Position numbers and translations under genes: made by a program
Part shown: in pieces, positions 50,401 to 63,387 of the stretch
How the letters are laid out: each line of letters starts with the position of its first letter
Numbering within the stretch: position 1 is the first letter of the stretch
The notes under the pieces: model-generated
Databases searched by the model: none
Told to the model about the DNA's origin: nothing
Seen by the model: the letters and a program-made list of their open reading frames with translations, nothing else
NCBI GenBank assembly: GCA_001275005.1
Contig: JWZX01003373.1
Coordinates: forward strand, 1-64,000
Source: Chrysochromulina tobinii
Taxonomy: Eukaryota > Haptophyta > Prymnesiales > Chrysochromulinaceae
Direction: 5' to 3'
DNA length: 64,000 bases

Positions 50401-51665
50401 CCTCCGGCTTGGCCGAGTCCACCACGGAGACCTCGAGCAGCGAGGTCAGGTACATGTATCGCGTGCCGTGTGTCGAGGCGAGCACGGGCAGCGAGGCGAG
50501 GAAATTGTAAACGCACCCGGTGCTCGAGGCGACTGTGAGGATCTGCCCGTCGCGCGTCCACTGCAGGTGCTGCAGCTGCCCGCCGTCCGTCTTGAGCACG
50601 ACGCTCTCGTCCGGCAGCTCGCCGTACGCGGAGGCGTCGGTGCCGCCGAGCGCAACGACCTTGACCGCGTTGCCGGCGCACATAGCGGCACGGCGCAGCC
50701 GCTCCGAGACGGCGAGCGCCGTGCCATTGCTCGAGAAGAGTTTGTGTGAGAAGACCTCTGACGGAGTGGACCCGCGGCGCACGTCGTACACGACCATCCA
50801 GCCGCTCTCGAAGCCGATGGACACGAAGGCGGCGCCGACCCACTCGTACGCGACAATGGCGCCGTGCTGCTTGGGGAAGCTCAGCTCCGCCACCGAGCGA
50901 AGCTGGTCGCCGTCCTTCAGCTCGAAGATGGCGAGCGTCACGCGGCTAATGATGGTCGAGATGAACGACCCGGCGATTCGCAGCTCCGACGGATCCCCGC
51001 GCACCGCCTGCTGCATGAGCGTCAATCCGGCTTGGTCGGAGAGCGTGAGCTGCTTGTCCTCCGATGCGAGTATGAGCTCATCACGCTCATTCCAAGCGCC
51101 GGACGTAATGCGCTTGGTGTGCTTGCCCAGCAGCGATTGCTTCTTCAACGTGCGCTTGTCATACAAGCAGAGAGTGCCCTTCTGATTGCCGATGGCAAGC
51201 AGCGGTGCATTCGCCGCCCACTTGATAAATGTCAAGACCTCGCCTTTGTCAATACGTGCATTCGTATCGACCGACGACTCGGTGTTCATGTTGGCGTCCC
51301 ACAGCCGAATTATCGCAGAGTTCTGCTGCAGGATGGCAAGCTTCTCGCCCTCAACGTCCCACTCCAGCTGAAGGCATTGGCCAGCGCCTTCAAGCGGGAT
51401 TTCTGCGTGCGGCCCGCCCTGCCGATTGAAGACGTTGACAATCTTGTTCGCACCACAAGTAGCCAGGAAGATGCCCTGCGGGTGCCATGCACAGATGACT
51501 TGCCCCTTGCCATGGGTTTGCGCCTCAAGGGAGAAGAGTCGCTTCTGCAAGGCACAGCAAGCGAGTGAAGCGGGCGATTGGTGAGCAGGCCGGTCCAAAG
51601 CTGGTGAGCCCGGAGAGTGCCGGCAGCGACGCGAGTTCGGCGCTATCGGCCCGTTGGCTCACCAT
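47438..51665 (-). CDS. IFT144/WDR19: Intraflagellar transport protein IFT144 (WDR19); first coding exon is only the ATG
   Basis: A core subunit of IFT-A, which drives retrograde transport in flagella. The main exon is 47438-51544. Its frame stays open upstream, but a strong acceptor (GTGCCTTGCAG) precedes AAGCGACTCTTC, and 118 nt upstream an ATG abuts a consensus donor (ATG-GTGAGC, 51663-51665). Splicing gives MKRLFSLE, as in animal WDR19 (MKRIFSL). The product is 1369 residues, against 1342 in human. The N-terminal half has two beta-propellers: ICAWHPQGIFLATCGANKIV, LLGKHTKRITSGAWNERDEL, YLTSLLEVSVVD, HVALGMNNHVLF. The second half is TPR-like helices (ALNMYQRGLGDA, AARLYETGEQLDKAAAIYIK). The end has zinc-binding pairs CPSC and CPMC. 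Confidence 0.95.
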
Positions 51666-52102
51666 TAAATATTTACGAAGCGGCTGCTGTTCAACACAAC
51701 GCGCTCGGTCCCCTCGAGCACGAGGGTACTGTACGTGACGTCGGAGCTCGGCGCGCGCCGCGCGCGTCGCTAATCCGTGAAGTGCAAGCAGCTTTGCTTC
51801 AGGGATTTGCATAATCGAGAGTTCATCCACGGGCGTGGCTGCTTGGAGTTGGACGTCCTTGACGTGGGACGTGGCTATGTCCCTATGTGCTATGACGTGA
51901 GCTGTGCTTGGTTTATGCTTGGTTCCTTCTTCCTTGCATCGGCGATTGTGGCGATGCTTGGTTTCTCGATGCTTGGAGGCGATTGGCGATTGGCGAGATA
52001 CGACGAGATTAGGCGACCCACTGGACGAGATTTGGCGACGAGATTACAGATTTGACGCGTAGAGCGGGACAGAGCGACAAAATTTGAAAATACACACGAT
52101 GT
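51666..52102. promoter_or_regulatory. Upstream region of IFT144
   Basis: 437 bp between the IFT144 start codon and the end of the SLC19 gene. It begins AT-rich (ATTAAATATTTACG) right at the start codon. No exact TGTGAA/TTCACA is present. GATTTGGCGA/GATTGGCGA words recur around 51970-52035. No gene seen. Confidence 0.4.
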
Positions 52103-53881
52103 TCACTCGCGATGCTGCATGTACGGCCGACCATCGTCCGCGTCGGCTGCGCTGCCGCCACGAACATCGCATGCATGGACGGCGTTGCTACAGCTGCCGC
52201 CTGCACTCGCCGAGGAGTTGCGGTGCGCAAGCAGCACGCGCAGCGCTGCTGCCGCTACGTACGCGACAAACAGGCCGAAGAGGATAGATGCGAGCACTTG
52301 AAAATCGCGAGGGAATGTGAAGAACATCTGGAGCAGCACCTGGAGCACGAGCGTAATGGTCGTGTTCAGACCACTCACAGCTGCGAAGCGCGGCTGACCC
52401 TGGCAACTTGTAGCCGCGATGCAGCGCGCGCCCTCCGCTTCGCAAAGCACGCGCATCATTTCAAAGCCGACGTGGAAGCTGACGTACCCGAGCGCGTACA
52501 GCTGCTCGGTCTCGGCAATGGTCATCGTGTAGAGCAGTGCCGCGAGCACCAGCGGGCTGCCGACTATAAGGCTCTCGCGCGTGCTGTGGAAGACTGAGTC
52601 GCTGCTGAGTCGCTCAAGGAGTGGGGGCAGCAAGGCAGCCAAACCACCGAGCAGGCTCGCCAACGCTTGGATGTAACCGTTGATGGACTCGCGGCCAACA
52701 TGGTCGCAGTGCGCGGACGGGCCGTCTGGCAGAGGACAGGTCGGCACGTTCACGTTCACGTGGTTCACGTTCACGTGGTTCACGTTTGCCCTTGGAAAAG
52801 ACAGGGAATGCGGCGGCGGCGATGGGGTGCCGACCGGGTGCGGCGGCAGTGGGATGCCCGACTGCCAGTACGTGACCACGAGGTGGTGCACCGCCGTCGC
52901 GACTGCAATCCAGGCGTAGTAGTAGACGGCTCCTGAGTGGCGCAGCACGTGCGCCGTGTCCGTGCACACGAGCCGAGCCTGCGAGCTCGTGGCTAGGAGC
53001 GGGGACGAGGCGGTGGCGCCAGTCTCGAGAGCGCCGTCAGACGCTACCAGCCCAGCGGCCGAGCTCGGGTTGGCACCCACACTGCGCGAAGGATGCTCAG
53101 CGGCGAGCTGCGCCGCCGCAACATCGGCACGTGCGCTCCCTAGGATGCTCCCTGAGATGGGTGTGGTGGCCATCGGGCGGCCATTCACAGCAGCCGGAGC
53201 AGAGTCGTCGCTGCTTGAGCACCCTCCCGCGGCGGACCGCGACACGTTGATCCCAACGCTCCAGTCGACTCTTGCCGCCACGCTGCATGGAGCGAGCAGT
53301 GCGTCCTTGGCGATCATTGTTTGGCGTGCGGGAAGCAGGAAGACCGCAAGGACAGCGGCGCCGGTGAACACAAAAGAGAGAAGGAAGAGCAGATCGAGGG
53401 GCACTTGCCGTGAAATCAGTAATTGCCCCAGCAAGCTCGCGCTTGTCTCAGCAACCACGCCGACGCATGCGACCAGGCCGGCCGCTCGCACGTACGACAC
53501 GCGCGGCAACCCCCTGTACATGATCGCACTCAAGGCTGGGTGCGCAGCAAAGCCTACAGCAATGGACACCTGCGAGACTTGCATCCACTCGACAGAGCAC
53601 GTTGAAAAGGGCACGAGCATGATGATGATCGTCAGAAGCCGTCCGATCGCTCCGAGCAGCACGACGTGCCGATGACCGACGAGCTCTGCTAGCGCGGCCA
53701 GAGGCGGCAGCAGCGCGAGATACGCGTAACTCCACACGGGGAAAATGTTGGCGTTGATAGCTTCCGCAGGGATACCCTTGATGCACTCGAAGAAAACAAA
53801 GAGGAAGGGCTCGGACGGCTTGAAAGCGATTAGCGCCGTGTACAAGCAGACGACGGCGAGCAACGAGCTCTGCGGCAACAT
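52103..53881 (-). CDS. SLC19: SLC19-family folate/thiamine carrier
   Basis: A 592-residue multi-pass transporter of the reduced-folate/thiamine carrier family, expected at the plasma membrane. Visible: LLAVVCLYTALIAFKPSEPF (the N-terminal PxEPF signature), INANIFPVWSYAYLALLPPL, RLLTIIIMLVPFS, VSIAVGFAAHPALSAIMYRG, ETSASLLGQLLISRQVPLDL, ALLYTMTIAETEQLYALGYV and MRVLCEAEGARCIAA. About 110 disordered residues lie in the central cytosolic loop and a His/Val/Asn repeat in a later loop. The start at MLPQSSLLAVV fits the first helix; the open frame upstream is antisense to the porin-like gene. Substrate (thiamine, folate or biopterin) cannot be told from sequence. Many algae need external thiamine, so a thiamine role is plausible. 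Confidence 0.85.
   Translation of the reverse strand: MLPQSSLLAVVCLYTALIAFKPSEPFLFVFFECIKGIPAEAINANIFPVWSYAYLALLPPLAALAELVGHRHVVLLGAIGRLLTIIIMLVPFSTCSVEWMQVSQVSIAVGFAAHPALSAIMYRGLPRVSYVRAAGLVACVGVVAETSASLLGQLLISRQVPLDLLFLLSFVFTGAAVLAVFLLPARQTMIAKDALLAPCSVAARVDWSVGINVSRSAAGGCSSSDDSAPAAVNGRPMATTPISGSILGSARADVAAAQLAAEHPSRSVGANPSSAAGLVASDGALETGATASSPLLATSSQARLVCTDTAHVLRHSGAVYYYAWIAVATAVHHLVVTYWQSGIPLPPHPVGTPSPPPHSLSFPRANVNHVNVNHVNVNVPTCPLPDGPSAHCDHVGRESINGYIQALASLLGGLAALLPPLLERLSSDSVFHSTRESLIVGSPLVLAALLYTMTIAETEQLYALGYVSFHVGFEMMRVLCEAEGARCIAATSCQGQPRFAAVSGLNTTITLVLQVLLQMFFTFPRDFQVLASILFGLFVAYVAAAALRVLLAHRNSSASAGGSCSNAVHACDVRGGSAADADDGRPYMQHRE
52747..52785. repeat. 15-bp tandem repeat in the SLC19 gene
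   Basis: About 2.5 copies of a GTTCACGTTCACGTG unit encode NVNHVNVNHVNVN in a loop between predicted helices. The frame is kept. Confidence 0.8.
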
Positions 53882-54028
53882 CGCGTGCCCAGGGGACGAA
53901 TGTGACGAAACCCGAGTCTTCGTGCGAAAAACCCATGTGAAATGCGCGAATCGCGTTAACGGTTTGCATGTTTGGTGCACAAGTTTGGGTGCCCCTCCAC
54001 AAAAGGGCACGCGTCTCTGGCCGACGCC
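53882..54028. promoter_or_regulatory. Divergent promoter of the SLC19 and porin-like genes
   Basis: A 147-bp gap between start codons with TGTGAA at 53936-53941, roughly in the middle. Confidence 0.45.
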
Positions 54029-55039
54029 ATGGCATATGTACCAGCGCCTGCGGCCGCATTGGTGACCGCGCCGGCGGCCGCCGCACCGCCGGAGGCCACA
54101 CCCGCTGCAGAGCCGCCACTGCCTCCAGGTCTGCCGCCCGCCAACGAGACGGGCTTCGCAGCGCTGCAAATGTTTGGAGGCGACTTTGCTGAACTGATGC
54201 ACTCGCTGAGGCCGCACTCGCTTTTCACCATCACTTCACAGCCGCTCGACGGCGTCGTGACGTCGGGCCTGGGGATGATGAGCGGCGACCATACGCATGC
54301 GCAGGTGGGTACGCAGTACTTCACCCCTTTTGGTGCCCTGAAGGCGGAGCTCATGTCCAACGGCATGCTGCAGGCATCCTTCGAGAACTTCACGCTGCTC
54401 TACGGGATGCTTCAATTCAACACGAAGTTTCTATTCTCCTCCGCCGGCCAGCCTGTCGGCGGCGAGCTCCAGGGCATCGTGGGAACGCCGTTAGGTGCTC
54501 TGGTAGGGTCCACAAACGGGTTGCAATCCAGCATCGAGCTCATCAGCGGCATGCCACTTGGCCAGACGGAGACCTCGACGTCCATGCTGATGTTCGGCGT
54601 ACACAGCTGGTCCATGCTCGGCCTGCGCGGTGGCATTAAGGCTGCGCTCGAGTGGGGCCATCAAGAGCTCGACGGTGAGCAGCTGGTGAGTGCGTCCGCC
54701 GTGACGCTCGCGTGCACAAAGCCTTTTGTGCATCCCGACGGCTCACCACTCGACGAGCCCCAGCAAACCACGAGCCTGACGTTTTCGCACAAGATGTCTT
54801 CGCAGCATTCGCTCTTGGCGAGCCTCGAGTGGGAGCCTAAAACGGAGGGCGTGATGACGGTCGGTGGCACGCGCCAGGTGACCGACCACACGCGGCTGCG
54901 CGGCAAGTGGTCGACGACCGGCGTGCTTGCGCTCGCGCTCGAGGTCGCAGGCGAGAAATCGACTGTGCAGCTGACGACCGAGGTGAATACGGTCTCGGGC
55001 GAGCCAAAATTCGGTGCTACGATCAACCTCTCGCCGTGA
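54029..55039 (+). CDS. Eukaryotic porin-fold (VDAC/Tom40 superfamily) beta-barrel protein
   Basis: A 336-residue single-exon protein from the ATG at 54029. The first 50 residues are Ala/Pro-rich, as in Tom40. The rest alternates hydrophobic and polar residues in short strands (HSLFTITSQPLDGVVTSGLG, AQVGTQYFTPFGALKAELMS, LMFGVHSWSMLGLRGGIKAA, GVLALALEVAGEKSTVQLTT), typical of a 19-strand barrel, and ends EPKFGATINLSP. The barrel length and the C-terminal beta signal fit Porin_3. Tom40 (import channel) is favoured by the proline-rich head and total length; VDAC (metabolite channel) is normally about 280 residues. The outer mitochondrial membrane is the expected location either way. No hallmark motif settles the choice. 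Confidence 0.75.
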   Translation: MAYVPAPAAALVTAPAAAAPPEATPAAEPPLPPGLPPANETGFAALQMFGGDFAELMHSLRPHSLFTITSQPLDGVVTSGLGMMSGDHTHAQVGTQYFTPFGALKAELMSNGMLQASFENFTLLYGMLQFNTKFLFSSAGQPVGGELQGIVGTPLGALVGSTNGLQSSIELISGMPLGQTETSTSMLMFGVHSWSMLGLRGGIKAALEWGHQELDGEQLVSASAVTLACTKPFVHPDGSPLDEPQQTTSLTFSHKMSSQHSLLASLEWEPKTEGVMTVGGTRQVTDHTRLRGKWSTTGVLALALEVAGEKSTVQLTTEVNTVSGEPKFGATINLSP

Positions 55040-58429
<3,390 letters not shown>

Positions 58430-58745
58430 GATTCGAGGAGGAGGGCGTGTTCTGGATACTGCTCTGTCGGATGCCGCGCGCGCTTTCGAGGAAGCGAGCG
58501 TGCGCCCGTCGTCGAGTCACTGTGAAGAGAAAGGCCCCAAAACTAGGTACCGGCCTCTGGCCTCCAAACTCTGGCCGTAACTCCCTCCTGTCCCGTGTCC
58601 GGTGCGCGGTGCATGCCTCATGCGGCGGTTAGATACAATGTATATAAATTGTTGGAAATGGTTTTGACAACCTTCGAGTTGTTCGAGCAGGCTGAGCGCT
58701 ACGAGAGTTCTGAGAGTGCGCGAGGCGCCGGCGCCTCCATCCAAA
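58430..58745. promoter_or_regulatory. Upstream region of Cdc48, 3' flank of calmodulin
   Basis: 316 bp between the Cdc48 start and the calmodulin stop. It contains TGTGAA at 58521-58526 and an AT-rich TACAATGTATATAAATTG segment at 58634-58651, perhaps part of calmodulin's 3' end. No gene seen. Confidence 0.4.
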
Positions 58746-59558
58746 TTATGGGTTTTTGGCTGCAAGACTTGATGGTGCCTCGTCCATGATGACCTGTGAG
58801 GCGAGCACAGCCGCACGAGTCGGCGGCGTCGGCAACGTCGCCCCGGCGGACAGGAGCAACGCCGGCGCATGAAGGAGCTCCAAGGACTCTCTGCGGCGGG
58901 AGGAGGCTTGTGCTTGGGGTGCGGCGTCACCTTTGTGAATTCGTCGTAGTCGATCGCGCCGTCACCATTCTTATCCACTTTCCTGATCACCTGCTCAACG
59001 TCCTCGAGCGTCACCGGCTCACCCACGTTAATCATGATGCGGCGCATCTCCTCGGCGTTGATGAAGCCGTCCCCGGAAGTGTCGAAGACAGAGAAGGCCG
59101 CCCTGAGCGTCTCCTCCGACTTCTCGTCGGCCATTTTGTGCGCCATCAGCGTGACAAACTCGGCAAAGTCGATATCCCCTGTGCCATCAGCATCCGCGAT
59201 CCGGATCATCTCCTCGAGCTCCTCATCGGTCGGGTTCTGCCCAACCGACGCCATCAGGTCCTTCAGCTCTCTGGCATCGATGGATCCTCCTCCATCCTGA
59301 GCGAGCGTGCGCGGCGTGTGAGCGAGGCGGCCAAATGACGACCAGAGCACGGATGCATGCTAGACGCAGGCCGCGCGGACAGTGAGTCCTCTCTTCCCAA
59401 TGCGACGTCGACAGCAGCAGCCCGCACCCCGCACACACCTTGTCGAATGAGTTGAAAGCCTCGCGGAACTCGTCCAGCTGCGCCTCCGTGAGCTTGTCGA
59501 TCACCGAAACATCCTCCCTTCTCTTCATGCCCACGGCCGAAGAAATTTTGTTGCCCAT
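58746..59558 (-). CDS. Calmodulin-like protein with N-myristoylation motif, three exons
   Basis: Exons 59439-59558, 58931-59296, 58746-58793; introns of 142 and 137 nt, GT-AG, phase 0. The product is 177 residues, against 149 for calmodulin. Four EF-hand loops: DKDGGGSIDARE (split by intron 1 after DK), DADGTGDIDFAE, DTSGDGFINAEE, DKNGDGAIDYDE, each with Glu at position 12, so all should bind calcium. Loop 1 has Gly at position 5, which is less usual. The linker MAHKMADEKSEETLRAAF is calmodulin-like. Extra parts are an N-terminal MGNKISSAVGMKRREDVSV, which fits an N-myristoylation site, and the tail VIMDEAPSSLAAKNP. Membrane-attached calcium sensing is inferred. TGTGAA lies at 59631. Confidence 0.92.
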
Positions 59559-59856
59559 CGCGCGTTGAAGGTCTCTGCGTCAGCAGCACACTCCTGGACG
59601 TCACGCATTACTCCCTTTTGCGATTTGGGCTGTGAATGAAACGAAAATTTTATGTAGTCAAATCAGGTCAAGTCACTTGACTTTTATGTACAACCCGACC
59701 TTCACCTTGCATCATGGCGGGCACAGAGCCTCGGACCGTGAGACCGCACTGTCACGTGTCTGAAAGCTGGGGAGCGGGACAGAGGAGCGCAATTCCTCGG
59801 GCGCTCTCATCTCTACCGTCTCTAATATGGAGGCTCCGTACTCGTCTCTATGGATA

Positions 59857-61065
59857 CTAGACCAGATCGGCGACGTTCATGGGCATCTCGTCGATCTGCG
59901 TGGAGTAGTACTGCTCGATGTCGCGCAGGATGCGGATGTCGTCCGACTTGACGAAGTTGATCGCCACACCCTTGCGGCCAAAGCGTCCCGAGCGGCCGAT
60001 GCGGTGGATGTAGAGCTCACGGTTGTTGGGCAGGTCATAGCAGATGACGAGCGAGACCTGCTGCACGTCGATTCCGCGCCCCCAGATGTCGGTGGCGATG
60101 AGAACGCGTGAGTCCCCCGCGCGAAATTCGGCCATGATTGCGTCACGCTCCTTCTGTGGCATGTCGCCGTGCATGGCCGAGACGGTGAAGTTGGCTTGAC
60201 GCATCTTATTCGTGAGCCAGTCGACCTTCTTCTTCGTATTGCAGAAAATGACGGCCTGCGTGATGGTGAGCGTATCGTACAGATCGCACAGCGTGTCGAA
60301 CTTCCACTCCTCGCGCTCAACCGCGACAAAGAACTGCTTGATGCCCTCTAGTGTCAGCTCGTCGCGCTTGACGAGGATGCGCACAGGGTCGGTCATGAAC
60401 TTGCGCGTCATCTCGAGGATCTCGGTTGGAAGCGTGGCCGAAATGAGGACGACCTGGCATGCGGGCGGAAGATACCGGTAGATATCGTAGATCTGCTCCT
60501 TGAATCCCTGGGAGAGCATCTCGTCAGCCTCGTCGAGCACGAGCATCTTGATTGCGCGCGTGCGAAGGTTGCCCCGTTTGATCATGTCGAAGACGCGGCC
60601 AGGAGTGCCCGAGATGGCGTGCACGCCCGCGTCGAGCCGACGCATGTCCTCGCCTATGTTCTTTCCGCCGATGCAGGCGTGGCACTGCACGCTCATGTAG
60701 TCGCCGAGCGCCAGGATTACCTTTTGCGTCTGCTCCGCCAGCTCGCGTGTGGGTGCGAGCGCGAGCGCTTGCGTCTCACGCAACGAGGTGTCGAGGCATT
60801 GCAAAATACCGGCGCAGAAGATGGTCGTCTTGCCCGTCCCTGACTGTGCCTGCGCGATCGTATCGCGTCCTTTTAGAATTGGCATGATTGCGCGCTGCTG
60901 AATGGCCGAGGGCTTCTCGAAGCCGTAAGCGTAGATACCGCGGAGGAGCTCTTCTTTGAAGCCCATCGCGTCGAATGTGGGGACAATCTCGACGTCCTCG
61001 GACGTGTCAAATGAGAGCGGCGCCTCAGCTTCGAGCGCCGGTCTGGAGGAAGACGTGGCGGCCAT
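59857..61065 (-). CDS. EIF4A3: DEAD-box helicase eIF4A-III (exon junction complex)
   Basis: An RNA-clamping ATPase of the exon junction complex, 402 residues, single exon. It is nearest to eIF4A3 rather than eIF4A1: the opening [47 protein letters not shown] (Walker A), [54 protein letters not shown] and the end [20 protein letters not shown] are close to animal eIF4A3. Motif Va reads [10 protein letters not shown] where ARG is usual. The ATG at 61065 (MAATSSSRP) is chosen over one nine codons upstream. The gene is divergent from the nicotinamidase gene (168 bp between start codons). Confidence 0.96.
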   Translation of the reverse strand: MAATSSSRPALEAEAPLSFDTSEDVEIVPTFDAMGFKEELLRGIYAYGFEKPSAIQQRAIMPILKGRDTIAQAQSGTGKTTIFCAGILQCLDTSLRETQALALAPTRELAEQTQKVILALGDYMSVQCHACIGGKNIGEDMRRLDAGVHAISGTPGRVFDMIKRGNLRTRAIKMLVLDEADEMLSQGFKEQIYDIYRYLPPACQVVLISATLPTEILEMTRKFMTDPVRILVKRDELTLEGIKQFFVAVEREEWKFDTLCDLYDTLTITQAVIFCNTKKKVDWLTNKMRQANFTVSAMHGDMPQKERDAIMAEFRAGDSRVLIATDIWGRGIDVQQVSLVICYDLPNNRELYIHRIGRSGRFGRKGVAINFVKSDDIRILRDIEQYYSTQIDEMPMNVADLV

Positions 61066-61233
61066 GTTCTCTCGAGACCCGAGCGCGCGCAAGCAAGCAG
61101 CGGCTCGTCACCAAGGCCAGCGCCAGATGTACTCCAGAAGTACGGTCTGTGAACCGTTTCCAGCTCGAGAAGAGAACATTGCGATGGACTTAGATTGACG
61201 AAACGTACCGGCACTCTCTTTTGGGGACCAGCC
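61066..61233. promoter_or_regulatory. Divergent promoter of eIF4A3 and the nicotinamidase gene
   Basis: A 168-bp gap between start codons with TGTGAA at 61148-61153, about the midpoint. Confidence 0.45.
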
Positions 61234-63387
61234 ATGGCGTCTCGACTGGCACGTCCGGAGTCATCCGTGTGCGGCTCGTGTGACGATTTGAGGACGCAGT
61301 CAAAAAGGGGCGGCAACCCGCTCAGCCTGCCACGCGGCACCGTGCCGACACGCGAGAACTTGCTCTTCGAAGAGTGGCTGCGATTGCTTGGCGATGAGCC
61401 TCCCGTAGTGGACTGCTCTTGCGAGTCCATTGGGCCAGACGACGCTCTGGTGGTGATCGACATGCAAGCCGACTTCGTGCCATGCGATCCGACAACCAAT
61501 CCGCACGGCGGGCGCTTCGGCGTGCCAGAGGGCGACCTGATCGTGCCGACCATATGCTCTCTCATCGCTGCTGCAACTGCCTGCGGTGCCACGATAGTTG
61601 CCACGCGGGACTACCATCCGTACGATCACGCCTCCTTCAACACCGAGGGCGGCCCATTTCCCCCGCACTGCGTGCAAGGCACCGCGGGCGCTGAGCTGCT
61701 GCCCCCAATCGCGCTCGCGCTCAGCGATGCGTGGAGGCGACGGCCCGACGATGTGATGATCGCCTTCAAGGCCTTCCATGAGGACGTTGACAGCTTCGGA
61801 GCGTTCCCATACGAGACCGGCGGCCCCGGGCGGGTCTTCATTCGCAACCCGGGCGTCGAGGCGCGCCGTCGAGCATGCCCCAGTGGCTGCCACGCGTGCC
61901 CGTTTACAGGCTGCATCGTGCTGAAGCAGTCAGCCCTGCACGCCGCCAAGGCACGAGGCGTGCCGCCTGACATGAACGCGCCGCCCGATCTGCTCGCGAT
62001 GACCAACAACGACGGCAAGGAGCGCTCGCGTCGCTCCTTGCGGGAGGCGCTCGCTGACAAGAAGCGCCTCTTTGTGTGCGGCCTCGCTCTCGATTTCTGC
62101 GTCCTCGACACATGCATCAACGGTGTGGCCGCTGGGTTCGCCGAGGTTTACTTGGTGCTCGACTGCGCACGGGCCGCACACCTCGCGGGCATCGGACAGC
62201 ACGGCACGGGCTTCCTCACCGCGCCGAGAGAGGTGCTCAACAAGCTGCAGAGCCACGGCGTGCGCCTCGTCACCAGTCACACGTGCTGCGGCGACAAGCT
62301 GCTTGAGTCGGACCTGTGGAACAGCGGGCCGACGGGTGCGCAGGTGTCGTCCGAATCTCGGCTCGAATCTCGGCTCGAATCTCGGCTCGCCTTCCCGGAG
62401 AGCCTCGGGCCGCTCGGCCTCGAGCTGTGCCACAACCTGAGCCTGAAGCTCGACACGAAGGAGCAGGCCTACACGCTTGATCTCGCAGGCGCGCTCGAGA
62501 TGCTTGCTCACACGGGGTTCAGCTTCGCCAACACGGGCAGGTGCAGCCCGGTAACGCCGCTGCCCAGGGGATGGCCTTCCGCACCGAAGCAAGCGTGCTC
62601 CTTGTGCTGGGCCTACCCGCTCGAGGGCATGCGCCAGCTGAGCGAGCAGCCGCAGACGGCACTCGCTTTCCTTGGCTTAACAGTGAACCCCGCGCTCCGC
62701 TTCACCGCGTACGGCGGATTCGTGCTTTTAGATGACCAGGGCGCAGCTGTGGCATTACAAACGCTCGGTGCGCCCACAGGCGGTGCGCTGACTTTCGGGC
62801 GGGCAGAGAAGCTCAGCCGCGACACCATCGAACCGCTGCATAGCCGCATGCAGGACGTGACGCTGCCGTCGCTGCTGCGTGCAGGAGCCGAGCAGTTTTG
62901 CTGGCTCGTGCCTGGGGAGGCGTTGGACTACGCGCCCGAAACCCAACCTGAGACCCAATCCTTCCGAAGGAAGTACGGTGCGAAGTACGGTGCGTTTGCC
63001 TACCGGATGGACGATGGGCCGCCACTGCTCTTCTGCGTCAACGACCCCGTCCTGAGCGATGCGCACGCGGACGCCGCCATGAAGATTCAGGCGCACACGC
63101 GAGGCCACGCGCTGCGCAAGACGCACGCGCCAACCATTGCATTGGCCGAGATTACGATGCTGCGCCGCCGGGTCGCAGAGCTTGAGACCAGTCTCCCATC
63201 GCGCCGAAGAAGATTGAGGCAGGCCCTCACGTGGCCGCTACGCTTGCTGATGCAGCTGACGCTCAGGACTCGCACTCAAAAGAGCGAGTTCAACTCCGGT
63301 CGTGCTTCACCTGGTGCGCCACCTGCTAGTACCTCGAACGATATGCGGCAGCGCAGGGAGCGGGCAGAATCACCCCTAGTGTGTTAG
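61234..63387 (+). CDS. Nicotinamidase-like (isochorismatase superfamily) protein with long C-terminal extension and IQ motif
   Basis: 717 residues, single exon; ordinary nicotinamidases are about 200-330. The first half holds the cysteine-hydrolase core: DALVVIDMQADFVPCD (catalytic Asp), TRDYHPYDHASFNTEGGPFP (metal-binding D-H-H), MIAFKAFHEDVDSFGAFPYE (catalytic Lys region) and FVCGLALDFCVLDTCINGVA (catalytic Cys). It should turn nicotinamide into nicotinate for NAD salvage. An insert between Lys and Cys carries a cysteine cluster (CPSGCHACPFTGC). The C-terminal half (from about 62400) is unrecognised: ALAFLGLTVNPALRF, FCWLVPGEALDYAP. Near the end is an IQ motif, AAMKIQAHTRGHALRK, that could bind calmodulin. 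The ATG at 61234 has good context (GCCATGG). Confidence 0.82.
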   Translation: MASRLARPESSVCGSCDDLRTQSKRGGNPLSLPRGTVPTRENLLFEEWLRLLGDEPPVVDCSCESIGPDDALVVIDMQADFVPCDPTTNPHGGRFGVPEGDLIVPTICSLIAAATACGATIVATRDYHPYDHASFNTEGGPFPPHCVQGTAGAELLPPIALALSDAWRRRPDDVMIAFKAFHEDVDSFGAFPYETGGPGRVFIRNPGVEARRRACPSGCHACPFTGCIVLKQSALHAAKARGVPPDMNAPPDLLAMTNNDGKERSRRSLREALADKKRLFVCGLALDFCVLDTCINGVAAGFAEVYLVLDCARAAHLAGIGQHGTGFLTAPREVLNKLQSHGVRLVTSHTCCGDKLLESDLWNSGPTGAQVSSESRLESRLESRLAFPESLGPLGLELCHNLSLKLDTKEQAYTLDLAGALEMLAHTGFSFANTGRCSPVTPLPRGWPSAPKQACSLCWAYPLEGMRQLSEQPQTALAFLGLTVNPALRFTAYGGFVLLDDQGAAVALQTLGAPTGGALTFGRAEKLSRDTIEPLHSRMQDVTLPSLLRAGAEQFCWLVPGEALDYAPETQPETQSFRRKYGAKYGAFAYRMDDGPPLLFCVNDPVLSDAHADAAMKIQAHTRGHALRKTHAPTIALAEITMLRRRVAELETSLPSRRRRLRQALTWPLRLLMQLTLRTRTQKSEFNSGRASPGAPPASTSNDMRQRRERAESPLVC
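62352..62387. repeat. 12-bp tandem repeat, three copies
   Basis: Three copies of CGAATCTCGGCT encode SRLESRLESRL at the border between the nicotinamidase core and its C-terminal extension. Confidence 0.9.

Noticed and set aside
49665-50843. Long frames overlapping IFT144 on both strands
   Set aside because: They are Arg/Ala-rich and domain-free, while the IFT144 frame is continuous and matches its family over the whole length.
53882-54217. A 112-residue N-terminal extension of the SLC19 carrier
   Set aside because: It overlaps the porin-like gene on the other strand, is Arg/Cys-rich and precedes the conserved first helix; the internal ATG fits better.
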